A DNA stretch of 64,000 nucleotides from Chitinophagales bacterium. GTDB taxonomy: Bacteria; Bacteroidota; Bacteroidia; Chitinophagales; LD1. The stretch is taken from the NCBI GenBank assembly GCA_019638515.1, contig JAHBTS010000001.1, positions 372,001-436,000 on the forward strand, read 5' to 3'. A program made the translations under genes and the position numbers. Position 1 is the first letter of the stretch; every line of letters begins with the position of its first letter. The notes under the pieces are model-generated. The model searched no databases. It was not told where the DNA came from and worked only from the letters and a program-made list of their open reading frames with translations. Positions 8,947 to 19,800 of the stretch are shown here, piece by piece.

Positions 8947-9465
8947 ATGAAATTCGCATTAAACAAATCATTAGAAATTTTAGATAACACTCCTGATTCT
9001 GTTGCAGCTTTGCTTCACCAAGTGAGTGAAGATTGGGTCAATTCGAATGAGGGTGAAAACACATGGTCCGTAAAGGAAGTAGTAGCTCATTTAATTGTAT
9101 GTGAAGAAACAGACTGGTTACCTCGAATAAGAATAATTCTGAAAAGTCCTAACACTGTTTTTATTCCAATAGATATGCAGGCACATTTCAGTATTGCCCA
9201 AAAGTATTCTTTAAAAGAGTTGTTGATTATGTTCAGAAATCTTAGAGATTCTGGATTAGCAGAAATTCGACAATTTGAATTTAGCCAAGCCGATTTTCAA
9301 AAAGTTGGTATTCATCCTGTGCTAGGGAAAGTAACTTTACAGGAGCTTATATCAACTTGGGTAACACATGATATGACGCATCTTGGACAGATAGCTAGAA
9401 TTATAGCAAAGCAAAATGTGGAACTCGTGGGTAGTTTCAAACAGTATTTAAGAATATTAAATTGA
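8947..9465 (+). CDS. DinB-family protein
   Basis: 172 residues. The features ENTWSVKEVVAHLIVCEETD and THDMTHLGQIARII place it in the DinB/YfiT superfamily, with candidate metal ligands at the His in VAHLIV and the pair in THDMTHLG. It differs from the two other DinB-like proteins of this block, so they are paralogous families rather than a recent tandem copy. The function is unknown. The next gene begins 5 bases after its stop. Confidence 0.85.
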   Translation: MKFALNKSLEILDNTPDSVAALLHQVSEDWVNSNEGENTWSVKEVVAHLIVCEETDWLPRIRIILKSPNTVFIPIDMQAHFSIAQKYSLKELLIMFRNLRDSGLAEIRQFEFSQADFQKVGIHPVLGKVTLQELISTWVTHDMTHLGQIARIIAKQNVELVGSFKQYLRILN

Positions 9466-9470
9466 AAAAT

Positions 9471-9824
9471 ATGGATAAGATTAAAGTAGAAAAATTTTCA
9501 CAAGATTGGATTGAAGCTTGGAACAAGCACGATTTAAGCGAGATATTATCTCATTATGCTGATAATATTGAATTTCATTCGCCCTTTATTCCTCTGCTAA
9601 AGTTTAATGAAACAGGCGTAATAACCAATAAAGATGAGTTGAAAAAGTATTTTGAAATCGGATTAAAAAGTTATCCGGATTTACACTTTATATTTCATGA
9701 TGTCTTTGTTGGAATAGATTCATTGGTTATTCATTATACCTCAGTAAATGGTAGAAAAGCAGCTGAAGTTTTTAAATTGAACGAACATGGAAAAGCAGTT
9801 GAAGTATTTTGCAATTACGCATAA
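9471..9824 (+). CDS. SnoaL-like / NTF2-fold protein
   Basis: 117 residues. The pattern FSQDWIEAWNKHDLSEILSHYADNIEFHSPF followed by a KYFEIGLKSYPDLHFIFHDV strand-rich half is typical of SnoaL-like NTF2-fold proteins, which include small-molecule isomerases, cyclases and binding proteins. The ATG at MDKIKVEKF is used; an in-frame TTG 9 bases earlier would overlap the preceding DinB stop. The role is unknown. Confidence 0.82.
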   Translation: MDKIKVEKFSQDWIEAWNKHDLSEILSHYADNIEFHSPFIPLLKFNETGVITNKDELKKYFEIGLKSYPDLHFIFHDVFVGIDSLVIHYTSVNGRKAAEVFKLNEHGKAVEVFCNYA

Positions 9825-9834
9825 AACAAGATGA

Positions 9835-10422
9835 ATGAATTGGATTAAACACCCTTTGATGTTAAAAGGAGGGCTGATTACGTTAAAACCTCTAGAGCAT
9901 AATCACTTTGATGAGTTGATAGACCTGGCAGGCAATAAAGAAATTTGGAAGTATTACACCATAGATGGCAGTAATCCAATTATACTTAGAGAAAGTTTAG
10001 AAAGAAGTTTGATTGAGAGAGAAAAGGGAACGCAATACCCTTTTGTGATTGTAAAAAACGATAACATGAAATTAATTGGTAGCACACGATTTCTAGACAT
10101 TCAAGCCGAACATAAAAAACTTGAAATTGGTTGGACATGGCTACATCCTGACTATTGGGGAACTTCAATTAACTTAGAATGCAAGTTATTGCTACTTACA
10201 TATTGTTTTGAGGAGTTAAACACAAAACGAGTTCAGCTTAAAACAGATGAAAACAACATCCGTTCTCGAAAAGCTATCGAAAAAATTGGCGGAAAATTTG
10301 AAGGCATCTTGCGAAATGATATGATAAGATATAATGGAGCAAATCGGAATTCTGCCTATTACAGTATTTTGGATATAGAGTGGGGAATGGTTAAGGTAGA
10401 TCTCCTAAAACTATTGATGTAA
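9835..10422 (+). CDS. GNAT acetyltransferase, RimJ/RimL type
   Basis: 195 residues. RimJ/RimL-like order: GGLITLKPLEHNHFDELIDL at the N-terminus, then LEIGWTWLHPDYWGTSINLE, which aligns with the beta4 and acetyl-CoA loop, and TDENNIRSRKAIEKIGGKFEG at the end. It probably acetylates an amine or protein N-terminus; the target is unknown. It is the last gene of the AT-rich block. About 120 bases without a clear gene separate it from the serine deaminase. Confidence 0.87.
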   Translation: MNWIKHPLMLKGGLITLKPLEHNHFDELIDLAGNKEIWKYYTIDGSNPIILRESLERSLIEREKGTQYPFVIVKNDNMKLIGSTRFLDIQAEHKKLEIGWTWLHPDYWGTSINLECKLLLLTYCFEELNTKRVQLKTDENNIRSRKAIEKIGGKFEGILRNDMIRYNGANRNSAYYSILDIEWGMVKVDLLKLLM

Positions 10423-10543
10423 TTGAGTGTATTTAGTAGATGTTTAGCATATTAAATTTTTGATGGGTAGGTATTGGAGGCAGGTTGGCTGAGGTTGTTG
10501 CATTTCTGCTTTTGTTCTATCTTGCTTTTTGAAAATAAGATGC

Positions 10544-11974
10544 ATGGAAGCAATTAGTGTGTTAGATATGTTTAAGATTGGTGTAGGCCCTTCGAGTTCA
10601 CACACACTTGGACCGTGGCGTGCTGCAGAGCGCTTCTTGAAAGAAATAGATAAGCAACTTACAAATATTCAAGCAGTAGAAATTATGTTGATGGGTTCGC
10701 TTGCCAAAACAGGAAAAGGACACGGAACAGATATTGCCGTATTGCTTGGATTGAGCGGAGCCGATCCCGTAACGTTTAATGTAGATTCGATTACACCAAC
10801 CATAAATGCCATAAAAGATAAAAGGGAAATTTTGTTGAAAGGCTTGGTGCAAGTTCCATTTCATTATGAAACTCAATTGATGTTTGCTAAGAAAGAAATT
10901 CATCCGGGGCATCCGAATGCACTTACTTTCAAAGCATATTTTGCAGATGGGTCGTGTGTAGAGAAAACTTTTTTTTCAGTAGGTGGCGGGTTTATTACCG
11001 AAGAAGGAGAAGAAGCAATGCAGCAGAACGGAGTGCGCTTAAAATATGAAGTGAATGATGCCGATGAATTGCTTACAAACTGTATGCGAGCAGGTATCAG
11101 TATTTCGCAAATGGTGCGGGAGAATGAGCGAGCCTGGCGCAGCGATACGCAAACTAAGGATAGTGTGTTGAATATATGGAATGTAATGAGCGATTGCATG
11201 TATAGAGGTTGCACCACAGCAGGAACACTGCCGGGAGGCTTACATGTTGCCCGCAGAGCCGCAGCATTGAACCAAAAATTGCTGCAAGAAAGAAACACAC
11301 AGTTTACAACCAAGGAGCAATGGATGCAAGCCATAGAGTCTATTCATCCTTCGTTTCAGAATACTTTAAATTGGGTGAGTTGCTTTGCATTGGCAGTAAA
11401 CGAAGAGAATGCTTCGTTTGGAAGAGTAGTAACTGCACCTACCAATGGTGCTGCGGGCGTAATTCCTGCCGTGTTGATGTATTATCTTCTTTTTGTGAAG
11501 GACAAAGAGCAGCATGGTGAAGATGCCGTTGTAAATTTTATACTTACGGCTTCCGAAATTGGAGCACTGTTTAAAAAAGGCTCTACTATTTCGGCAGCCA
11601 TGGGCGGTTGCCAAGCAGAAATAGGGGTAAGCAGCGCTATGGCAGCAGGCGCATTAACCGAGCAGTTGGGTGGTTCGCCACATCAAGTATTGCAAGCAGC
11701 AGAAATTGCCATGGAGCACCATCTTGGTTTAACCTGCGATCCAATTGGCGGATTAGTACAAATTCCATGTATTGAACGAAATACTATGGGAGCCATTAAA
11801 GCAATAACTGCTGCGCAGCTGGCATTGCAAAGCGATGCAGAGCGTGCTAAGGTGAGTTTAGATGCAGTTATTAAAACCATGTGGGAAACAGCACTTGATA
11901 TGAGCCATAAGTATAAAGAAACTGCCGATGGTGGGCTTGCAATTACAATTCCGTTGAACCTACCCGAGTGCTGA
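10544..11974 (+). CDS. sdaA: L-serine ammonia-lyase, iron-sulfur type
   Basis: A 476-residue single-chain L-serine dehydratase converting L-serine to pyruvate and ammonia. The beta-chain part opens with [22 protein letters not shown]. The alpha part carries [32 protein letters not shown] and [18 protein letters not shown], the last of which holds cysteines for the oxygen-sensitive [4Fe-4S] cluster. The ATG at [10 protein letters not shown] is used rather than an upstream TTG. The last 32 bases overlap, tail to tail, the end of the membrane-protein gene on the other strand. Confidence 0.96.
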   Translation: MEAISVLDMFKIGVGPSSSHTLGPWRAAERFLKEIDKQLTNIQAVEIMLMGSLAKTGKGHGTDIAVLLGLSGADPVTFNVDSITPTINAIKDKREILLKGLVQVPFHYETQLMFAKKEIHPGHPNALTFKAYFADGSCVEKTFFSVGGGFITEEGEEAMQQNGVRLKYEVNDADELLTNCMRAGISISQMVRENERAWRSDTQTKDSVLNIWNVMSDCMYRGCTTAGTLPGGLHVARRAAALNQKLLQERNTQFTTKEQWMQAIESIHPSFQNTLNWVSCFALAVNEENASFGRVVTAPTNGAAGVIPAVLMYYLLFVKDKEQHGEDAVVNFILTASEIGALFKKGSTISAAMGGCQAEIGVSSAMAAGALTEQLGGSPHQVLQAAEIAMEHHLGLTCDPIGGLVQIPCIERNTMGAIKAITAAQLALQSDAERAKVSLDAVIKTMWETALDMSHKYKETADGGLAITIPLNLPEC

Positions 11975-13265
11975 TTGCTGCAGTTATTTGGGTTAGCCCT
12001 GTACTTAAAGGAATAAGCAAAAGCAGTAGCCCCGGTACGCGATAGCGAACTATAGAACCAACTACCGGTGTGGTAATGCCAATAATAGCAAACAGCAATA
12101 ATGCAAATGCAATGCAAGCTAAACTCAGTCGCCATTCGTGTGCACTTAATTGAGGTATAAAAGCTAGCGAAGCAATAATCAATACCAGTAGTAAAATATT
12201 TTCAATGGCAGATACCAGCAGCAAAGGAGAAGTACTGCTCCAAATAAAAGGTTGCAGCAATACATTGAAAATGCCATAAATACCAGATACTAAGAAGGAG
12301 AAGGTGTTGTTGCCATCAACCGATGGAACATAGATGAAACTGCCCGATTGCATGTATATGGCAAGGCGTTGCATATCGTGTTGTTTTTGAGCAATACCCA
12401 ATGCTACGTTGTTGTGTAGCAGCAACGCATCTACCGCAAATGCCAATGCCACAAGCAAAGAAATTACAGCTATGTAAGTTACCGTAATTCGCCAGAGCGA
12501 TGTTTGTTTTCGGGTAAATAAGAATGCTGCTGCGGGTGGAATTAAGCAAAGCAGTACATACACCTTTAAAAGTGCCAACAGTAAAAATAATATGGCGGCA
12601 AACACTAGGTGCTTTCGGTTGAATGTAGTAGCAATTTGTGTAGCGTTCCATATAAAAAAGCCGAATGCTAGCGTAAGTACGGTTTCTTTTAGTAAAGCAC
12701 TTGTCCAAAAAACTACCGAAGGGAAAAAGAGTAGCAGTAAGGCAGTGAAGTTGAATGTAGGCAGTATTTTCTCTACCGATTTAATAATGGCAACAATTCC
12801 TGCGAATCCAATAAACGAGCCGAATAGAGAATGGATGAAAATACTCTTGCCGGAAAAGAAAGCTATACAGGCATTCAACTTAATAATAAACCTGCTGTCG
12901 TTATACACCATGCTGCGCACTTTGGGATCCCAATGATTGAAATTTTTTATAGCTGCCAACACTTCGGGCGTTTCTATATTTATTTCAAATAATAGCTTAA
13001 AAAAGAGTTTAGGCGAGTGGAAAAAGATTCCCTGTAAGGTTATGCCGTCTTCAAAGTATTTGTAGATATCGGCATCTTGCTTGTTGGTATAATAGTAAGT
13101 ATAAAGCAAGGTGAGTGCCATGCCTGCAGATACTTTCAACAAAAAAGCAAGGAGCAATATTTTTTTTGAAACAAAGTTGAGTGCAAACCATTTTACTTTC
13201 CACACTACAGTAGCAAGCAACACAACATAGGCAGCAAAAAGAATGAATTGTAAAATGTTCAACAT
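11943..13265 (-). CDS. Conserved polytopic membrane protein, function unknown
   Basis: About 440 residues with roughly ten hydrophobic segments, for example [19 protein letters not shown] and [21 protein letters not shown] central soluble stretch ([20 protein letters not shown]) lies before [14 protein letters not shown], which resembles the loop seen in Wzy/EpsG-like or GT-C membrane proteins. That similarity is only suggestive. The Met at [10 protein letters not shown] is taken as start because it begins the first membrane segment; the frame is open 27 residues further upstream. It overlaps the 3' end of sdaA by 32 bases in convergent orientation. Confidence 0.7.
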   Translation of the reverse strand: MLNILQFILFAAYVVLLATVVWKVKWFALNFVSKKILLLAFLLKVSAGMALTLLYTYYYTNKQDADIYKYFEDGITLQGIFFHSPKLFFKLLFEINIETPEVLAAIKNFNHWDPKVRSMVYNDSRFIIKLNACIAFFSGKSIFIHSLFGSFIGFAGIVAIIKSVEKILPTFNFTALLLLFFPSVVFWTSALLKETVLTLAFGFFIWNATQIATTFNRKHLVFAAILFLLLALLKVYVLLCLIPPAAAFLFTRKQTSLWRITVTYIAVISLLVALAFAVDALLLHNNVALGIAQKQHDMQRLAIYMQSGSFIYVPSVDGNNTFSFLVSGIYGIFNVLLQPFIWSSTSPLLLVSAIENILLLVLIIASLAFIPQLSAHEWRLSLACIAFALLLFAIIGITTPVVGSIVRYRVPGLLLLLIPLSTGLTQITAAISTRVGSTEL

Positions 13266-13402
13266 GGCAAATGTAGTATGCAAAGGAACTACTGCAATAT
13301 TTTCAATAAAATAGTAAGCCTTATTATGGCTGTATGTGTGCTGCACGCTTCCGGGTGCGGGAGTTTCCTTAAAAATGTGTTAGTTCGCGCTTGTATAGTA
13401 AG

Positions 13403-14602
13403 ATGATTCGTAGGTTAAAACAGCAGATAGATAAAACATTACAGGAGTTTATCAGCCATCAGCAGAGTGCCGGATTTTTAATTATTGGCGCTACCATCCT
13501 TGCGTTGGTATTGGGTAATTTACCTGTACATGAGTTGATAGAAAAAGTATGGCATACCGATGCTGGCATTCATGTAGGTACTTTTAATTTTCAGCTATCG
13601 CTGCATGCTTGGGTAAACGATGGCTTAATGGCGATATTCTTTTTTATGGTTGGGCTGGAGATAAAGCGGGAGTTGATAGATGGCGCATTGTCTTCCTTTA
13701 AAAAAGCATCGTTGCCGGTAGCAGCCGCTTTAGGTGGAATGATTGTGCCTGCATTGATTTATGCGGTATTCAATTTTAATAATCCTGCAACGGCACATGG
13801 TTGGGGTGTTCCAATGGCTACCGATATTGCTTTTGCATTGGCAGTGTTGTTGCTGGCGGGCAATAGAGTTCCATTTGCATTAAAGTTATTGCTTACATCG
13901 CTGGCAGTGGTAGATGATTTAGGAGCCATTGTGGTAATTGCAATTTTTTATGCAAAGGAGCTGCATCTGAATTATTTGTTGGCAGCAGGTGGCATTACGC
14001 TGTGGATGGGTTTAATGAATTATGCAGGTGTAAAGCGTTTTGTATGGTACATTGTTCCGGGTGTTTTGTTGTGGTATGCTGTTTTTCAATCGGGCATTCA
14101 TGCTACCATTGCAGGAGTAATCCATGCTATGATGATTCCTTACGATAAAAACGACAGTGCCAATTCCACATTGGTTCGTATTGGACACGAAGTGCATGTG
14201 CCTGTAAATTTTTTAATTCTGCCATTATTTGCATTCAGCAATACGCTCATCACTTTCACTCCCGAAATGTTTCACGATTTAGCTTCGCCAATGTCTTTAG
14301 GTATTGCACTGGGCTTAATGGTTGGTAAGCCGGTTGGCATTACATTGTTTGTGTGGTTGGCAGTTAAAACGGGATTCTCTACCTTAGACGGGCGCACTAA
14401 TATTAAGCAAGTGTTGTCGGTAGCCGTGTTGGGAGGAATCGGCTTTACCATGTCAATTTTTGTGAGTATGCTGGCGTTTGAAGATGCTAATATGATTAAC
14501 GCTTCTAAGCTGGCAATTTTGCTTTCTTCATCTGCAGCAGCAATTGCAGGTTTGTTTTTGATAAAGAGAGTATTGAAAGAAGAAGACGCACTTCGCACAT
14601 AG
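13403..14602 (+). CDS. nhaA: Na+/H+ antiporter NhaA
   Basis: A 399-residue inner-membrane antiporter exporting sodium in exchange for protons. The family motif LAVVDDLGAIVVIAIFY contains the paired transport aspartates (D171, D172). GLEIKRELIDGALSSFKKA and GGIGFTMSIFVSMLAF are also diagnostic. Length and the ~12 hydrophobic segments agree with the family. The ATG at MIRRLKQQID is used; a TTG 12 bases earlier is open. It is divergent from the membrane-protein gene. Confidence 0.97.
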   Translation: MIRRLKQQIDKTLQEFISHQQSAGFLIIGATILALVLGNLPVHELIEKVWHTDAGIHVGTFNFQLSLHAWVNDGLMAIFFFMVGLEIKRELIDGALSSFKKASLPVAAALGGMIVPALIYAVFNFNNPATAHGWGVPMATDIAFALAVLLLAGNRVPFALKLLLTSLAVVDDLGAIVVIAIFYAKELHLNYLLAAGGITLWMGLMNYAGVKRFVWYIVPGVLLWYAVFQSGIHATIAGVIHAMMIPYDKNDSANSTLVRIGHEVHVPVNFLILPLFAFSNTLITFTPEMFHDLASPMSLGIALGLMVGKPVGITLFVWLAVKTGFSTLDGRTNIKQVLSVAVLGGIGFTMSIFVSMLAFEDANMINASKLAILLSSSAAAIAGLFLIKRVLKEEDALRT

Positions 14603-14624
14603 TTTTTAACCGATTTTTAGTTGT

Positions 14625-15560
14625 ATGGCACAATCACAATATCGCTTATTGAAACGCAAACATATCAATGATGAAAAGTGGAATGCTTGTATTGATAGAA
14701 ATAGTGAATTGCCTTATGCTCTTACATGGTATTTAGATTGCGTTGCCGAAAATTGGTCGGCATTGGTGTTGCGCGATTACGAGGCAGTTTTTCCAATTGT
14801 TTGGAAGAAGAAGTTTGCCATTACTGTAGTATATAATCCGTTTTTTTGCCAGCAGTTGGGTGTGTTCACAGATGATGACCACCCCATGTTTGAAGCCACC
14901 TGCCTGCGCTTTTTGCAACGCAAGTTTTTATACAGCGATGTAAACCTGCATTACAATAGTATTGCAGAGAGTTCTAAGCTATTTTCTATTCGGCAAAATT
15001 TTGTGTTGCCACTTAATCAGGAATACGAAAAAATTAAAGAAGGATATTCGAAAAATACGCAGCGCAATCTTACAAAAACCAAGTTGCACCATGTTTATAC
15101 CGCACCATTTACCGATGCTTATTTATTTGCAGGCTACTACGAAAAGTACTCTGCCGTGGGCATAAAAGGCTATGCAAGAAAACATACCATTGCGTTGGAG
15201 CAATTAATAAAAGAAAGCGTAAAACGGGGGATGGGAAAAATGGTAGCAGCTTATTCTGTAGAAGGCAACCCTCCGGTGGCATTGGCATTCTTTTTAAGAT
15301 ACAAAAATAGGATATTTAATTTAGCTCCCATCACCTTTAAAGAATCGCGCGAAACCGGAGCCATGAGTTTTATATTGGATGAGTTGATTCGCGAACACAG
15401 TAATTCCGATGTGGTACTTGATTTTGAAGGGTCTTCGGTAGAAAGCATTGGGCGTTTTTACAGAGGTTTTGGTGCCAAATCGCAGAATTTTTGGAACTAT
15501 CACCACACACTTTTTGATACCTTTTTACAACCATTGAAGGGGCAAACCTATCTTCTGTAA
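14625..15560 (+). CDS. FemAB/GNAT-like acyltransferase-fold protein
   Basis: 311 residues. The pattern GYSKNTQRNLTKTK in the middle, a GNAT-like core (VALAFFLRYKNRIFNLAPIT) and LDFEGSSVESIGRFYRGFGA near the C-terminus are characteristic of FemAB-like/GNAT_6 double-GNAT proteins of Bacteroidota. The family contains aminoacyl- and acyl-transferases; this member's substrate is unknown. It follows nhaA by 22 bases and probably shares its transcript. Confidence 0.75.
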   Translation: MAQSQYRLLKRKHINDEKWNACIDRNSELPYALTWYLDCVAENWSALVLRDYEAVFPIVWKKKFAITVVYNPFFCQQLGVFTDDDHPMFEATCLRFLQRKFLYSDVNLHYNSIAESSKLFSIRQNFVLPLNQEYEKIKEGYSKNTQRNLTKTKLHHVYTAPFTDAYLFAGYYEKYSAVGIKGYARKHTIALEQLIKESVKRGMGKMVAAYSVEGNPPVALAFFLRYKNRIFNLAPITFKESRETGAMSFILDELIREHSNSDVVLDFEGSSVESIGRFYRGFGAKSQNFWNYHHTLFDTFLQPLKGQTYLL

Positions 15561-15567
15561 AAAACAT

Positions 15568-15599
15568 TTTGAAGTTTTAATTTTACACTTCTATATTTA
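15568..15599 (+). promoter_or_regulatory. Candidate promoter of the PorP/SprF gene
   Basis: A TTTG (15568-15571) is followed after 20 bases by TATATTTA (15592-15599), which matches the TTTG/TAnnTTTG consensus of Bacteroidota except for the last base. The predicted transcript would start about 15 bases before the PorP-like ATG. Confidence 0.4.
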
Positions 15600-15618
15600 G
15601 ACTTTTATCAGCAATAAC

Positions 15619-16665
15619 ATGAAGCACTTCTACGCCCTCATAATAGTTTTGTTTTCTATAGCTTTGGTGCGCGCGCAAGACGTGCATTTTTCGCAATACT
15701 ATGCGGCACCCATCTATTTGAATCCTGCATTAACTGCCAATATAAACGGAGTGTTTCGCGCAGCGGCAAATTATCGCAACCAATGGTTTTTAATTCCAAC
15801 TTCTAATTTAAAGGCACCATACCAAACCATACAAGGCTCTTTCGATATGCCAATTCTACGGGAAAGGTTAAGAAACGATGGCTTTGGTTTTGGATTGAAT
15901 GTGTACCACGATAGAGCGGGCAATGGTGTACTTACTACTACTACGGCATTGGCTTCTATTGCATACCACAAAGCGGTAGATAGATATGGAAGAAGCCGAA
16001 TCTCATTTGGATTGCAGGCTGGAGTTACCAATAAGGCAATCAACTTGAATAACTTAGTGTTTGAATCGCAGTTCGACCAAGCAATTGGATATTGGAACGA
16101 GAATCTTTCGAACCAAGAAAGCCCTATTGCCAATACATCTATCATTTACCCAACTGTAAATGTGGGCGCATTATGGGCATCGCACCCAAAAACAAAGTTT
16201 AGGTATTACATTGGCTATGCTGCCAACAACGTATCGCGCCCGCGCGAATCTTTTTTAAGCGATACCAAAAACAGAATTCAAATTCGCCATATTGTACATG
16301 GCGGTATGGAAATTTTTACCAGCAGAAGAATGGACTTCAGCTTTGCACCCACTTTCCTTTTCATGATTCAGAATGCGGCACAGTCGTACCAAACAGGTTT
16401 AGGATTTAATTATGATTATACCGATGAGTTGGGCTTCTTTGGCTCAATAGCCACACGCTTTAGCCCAGGGAATCCTGATGCGGTAATTGGCGGTTTTGGA
16501 ATGGAATTTTACAATGTGCGTTTAGGTGTAAGTTACGATTTTAATTTTAGCGGATTGCGCACCGCCACGCGTGCTCAAGGTGCAGCTGAAGTGGGCATTG
16601 TTTATGTATTCAAAAAGGAAAAAACAGGTCCTGTTCAGTATTCTAATTATTGTCCGGTGTTCTAA
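15619..16665 (+). CDS. PorP/SprF-family type IX secretion membrane protein
   Basis: 348 residues. A signal peptide (MKHFYALIIVLFSIALVRAQ) precedes DVHFSQYYAAPIYLNPALTA, the signature start of PorP/SprF proteins, and a beta-barrel-like body ends in an aromatic/hydrophobic strand. SprF-type proteins sit in the outer membrane and help export or display of partner SprB-like adhesins via the type IX secretion system. The adjacent downstream gene encodes exactly such an adhesin, so the pair is probably functional. No gldK-N or sprA genes are present here. Confidence 0.92.
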   Translation: MKHFYALIIVLFSIALVRAQDVHFSQYYAAPIYLNPALTANINGVFRAAANYRNQWFLIPTSNLKAPYQTIQGSFDMPILRERLRNDGFGFGLNVYHDRAGNGVLTTTTALASIAYHKAVDRYGRSRISFGLQAGVTNKAINLNNLVFESQFDQAIGYWNENLSNQESPIANTSIIYPTVNVGALWASHPKTKFRYYIGYAANNVSRPRESFLSDTKNRIQIRHIVHGGMEIFTSRRMDFSFAPTFLFMIQNAAQSYQTGLGFNYDYTDELGFFGSIATRFSPGNPDAVIGGFGMEFYNVRLGVSYDFNFSGLRTATRAQGAAEVGIVYVFKKEKTGPVQYSNYCPVF

Positions 16666-16808
16666 TTGTTTTTTTTCTGACCGTGCACACAAAATCTCCC
16701 TTTATTGATGGTGAATTACTGTTTTGTAAGAAACAAATTTGGAGTTTTGAAAAGAAGATAAAGGAACTTCTAATGTAATTGTGGAATAAACTTAGTATGT
16801 TACGGATA

Positions 16809-19800
16809 ATGAAAAGTATTTTTTTGAAAGTATTCGTGTTGGCAGTAATATGGAGTTTTACTGTTGTAAGTTATGCTCAACCCGGTTGCCCTGCGGTAAA
16901 TGCCGGACCTAACCAAACACTGCAATGTGGAACTTCGTGTACCAATTTAACGGCTACTTATTTTAATACCGGTGGCACCAATACTTATGCCGTAAGTTCC
17001 ATACCATACACACCTTTTAGTTATACTGCCGGCACAAGTATTTTGGTAAATCAAGATGATATTTGGTCTCCGGCTATTAGCTTACCTTTTACCTTTTGCT
17101 TTTTCGGGAAATCATATACGCAAGTGGTAGTAGGTGCCAATGGACTTATATCGTTCGATGTATCCAATGCCGGAAATGGCTGTGTATGGAACACTACGAG
17201 TAGCGGTACATTTCCTACAACTAATATGTACACCAATGTTATTATGGGAGTTTACCATGATATCGACCCTTCTATGGGCGGCACTATTAAGTACCAAATA
17301 ATTGGGAGTGCCCCATGCCGTATGTTTATCATATCATGGTACAATGTGCCTATGTACGATGATATTTTTTTAGTAGGTTCTTGTTGGAATATACCTAAAG
17401 CAACCCATCAAATTGCCATTTATGAAACTACCAATGCTATTGAAGTGTATGTGGACAATAAAAGTGCTTGCACCGGTTGGAATGATGGTTTGGCAACTTT
17501 AGGTATTCAAGATGAAACAGGTACAAAAGCATACATAGCATCTAGTTACAACAACTCTGTTTGGAGCACCAATAAGAAGGCTTGGCGTTTTACACCTAAC
17601 GGCACATCTATTGTAAATATCGACTGGCTGCAAGGAGGCAATGTAATAGGCACAGGAACTACTATAAATGTTTGCCCAACAGCGGCAACCACTTATACGG
17701 CACGCGCAACCTATCAGCCCTGCAATAATGGAACTCCAGTGGTAGAAACTAGTACGGTAACCGTAACACCCAACTTACAGTTTCAAGCAATAATTGATTC
17801 TTCTAAAAATGTAACGTGTAATGGTGCTGCCAATGGTGCTGCTTATGCTCACGTAAAAGGCGGCTTAGCTCCGGTTTCCTATGGCTGGAATACAGCACCT
17901 AATCAAACCACCATTACTAATTTAGCTCCGGGTACTTACACTTTTACGGCACAAGATGGTTCGGGTTGTAACATTTCTAATACTGTAACTATTACCGAGC
18001 CTCCGGTAATGACGGTAAATGTACCGAACGATACACAAACTACTTGCTCAGGCGTAGGAACAGGAACACTTATTGCTGAAGTATCAGGAGGCAATAGACC
18101 TTATACCTATAAGTGGAGCGGCTCTGCACAAACAGATTCTTCATTAAAAAACATTGCCGCAGGCACTTATACTGTAACCGTAACCGATAGTGAGGGCTGT
18201 ACCGCAATAGCCAGTGGAACATTAACACTTCAAGTTGGAAACAATAATGTAGCGCTTACTTCACCCATTATTGCTAATGTTTCGTGCAATAAAGGCAGCG
18301 ATGGAAGTATTACAGCCGGAGCCACCGGTGGTAGCGGAAATTATACCTACACCTGGAGTAATGCTGCTAGTGGGGTTACAATTTCAAATTTGCCGGAAGG
18401 AGCATATTCTGTTACGGTAAATGATGGTGCAGGCTGTACGGCAACTGCCACCTATAATATCACAGAACCTACGGCCGTTGTAATTGCCAATGGTATTGTT
18501 ACAAATGTAAGTTGCAATGGAGGAAGTGATGCTTCTATAACTGTTTCACCTTCTGGTGGAACAGGTGTTATTACCTGTAATTGGAGTAACGGACAGTTAG
18601 CAACCAATACAGCTACGGCACTTACAGCAGGCAATTATGCAGTAGTTGCTACCGACCAAAAAGGCTGTGCCGATACTGCTGCCTATGTAGTTACAGAGCC
18701 CAATTTGCTAGAGATTACAGCACTTAACGTTACCAATATTGGCTGTAATGGTGGTGTTGGAACAATATCGGCAAATGTTATTGGTGGTACGCCTATGTAT
18801 GTTTACAGTTGGGTTCGCCCAAGTGATGGACAAGCCTTCCATTCGCAAGTTATTAGCGGCTTAACTCCGGATTTCTACACTGTAACAGTTACTGATAGTA
18901 AAGGCTGTACTGATACAGCTTCTGCCACAGTTACGCAGGCTCCGGGAATAGATGTGAGCATTACATCCAGCACCAATGTTTCTTGCTTTAATAGTACCGA
19001 TGCTACAGCCACTACTTCCGTTACAGGAGCTAATGGCACCATAACCTATACTTGGAGCAATGGCGAAACCGGCAGTACGGCCATAAACCTTCCGGCCGGA
19101 ACACAATCTGTTACCGTAACCGATGCCAACAATTGTCTTGATACAACTACAGTAGTTATTGGTGCTCCGGATTCTATTTATGTTGTTTCATATCAGGTTG
19201 ATAGTGTTTCGTGCTTTAATGGAGGTGATGGAGTTATATCCATATCAGCAATAGGGGGAGTTGGAGGTTTTTCCTATGTGTGGAATAATTCGCAGACAGA
19301 TTCCGTGGCAACAAATTTAACTGCAGGCAATTACATTGTTACTATTACAGATGCCAATAGTTGTACTACTACATTTGCAGCAGTTGTAGAACAGCCTACG
19401 CCCATAAATGTTACACTTGCCACCACCAAGGCTCTTTGCTTTGGGCAAGCAAGCGGAACAGCCAATACTATTGTACAGGGCGGCACTCCACCATACACCT
19501 ATGTTTGGAGCGGAGGCACCGGATATGGTAGCTCGGCAACCAATTTGTTTGCCGGAAGTTATACACTCACAGTAAGCGATATGAATGGATGCACAACCAC
19601 TCAGCCATTTGCTGTTGGCGAAGAAGATTCGCTTAAATTATTTGCAGCTACCACTCCGGAAAAATGCACCTATACTTCCGATGGTTCTATTTCGCTTTCT
19701 GCACTTGGTGGAGTAGGAACGGCATATTCTTTTACCATATCAGGAAATGGTTTGCAACAAAGCAATACAACAGGTCTTTTTGAAAATATCCCCGATGGAA

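Noticed and set aside
5522..9465. Three DinB genes as a recent tandem triplication
   Set aside because: The proteins differ widely and one belongs to DUF1572, so they are separate families in one block.
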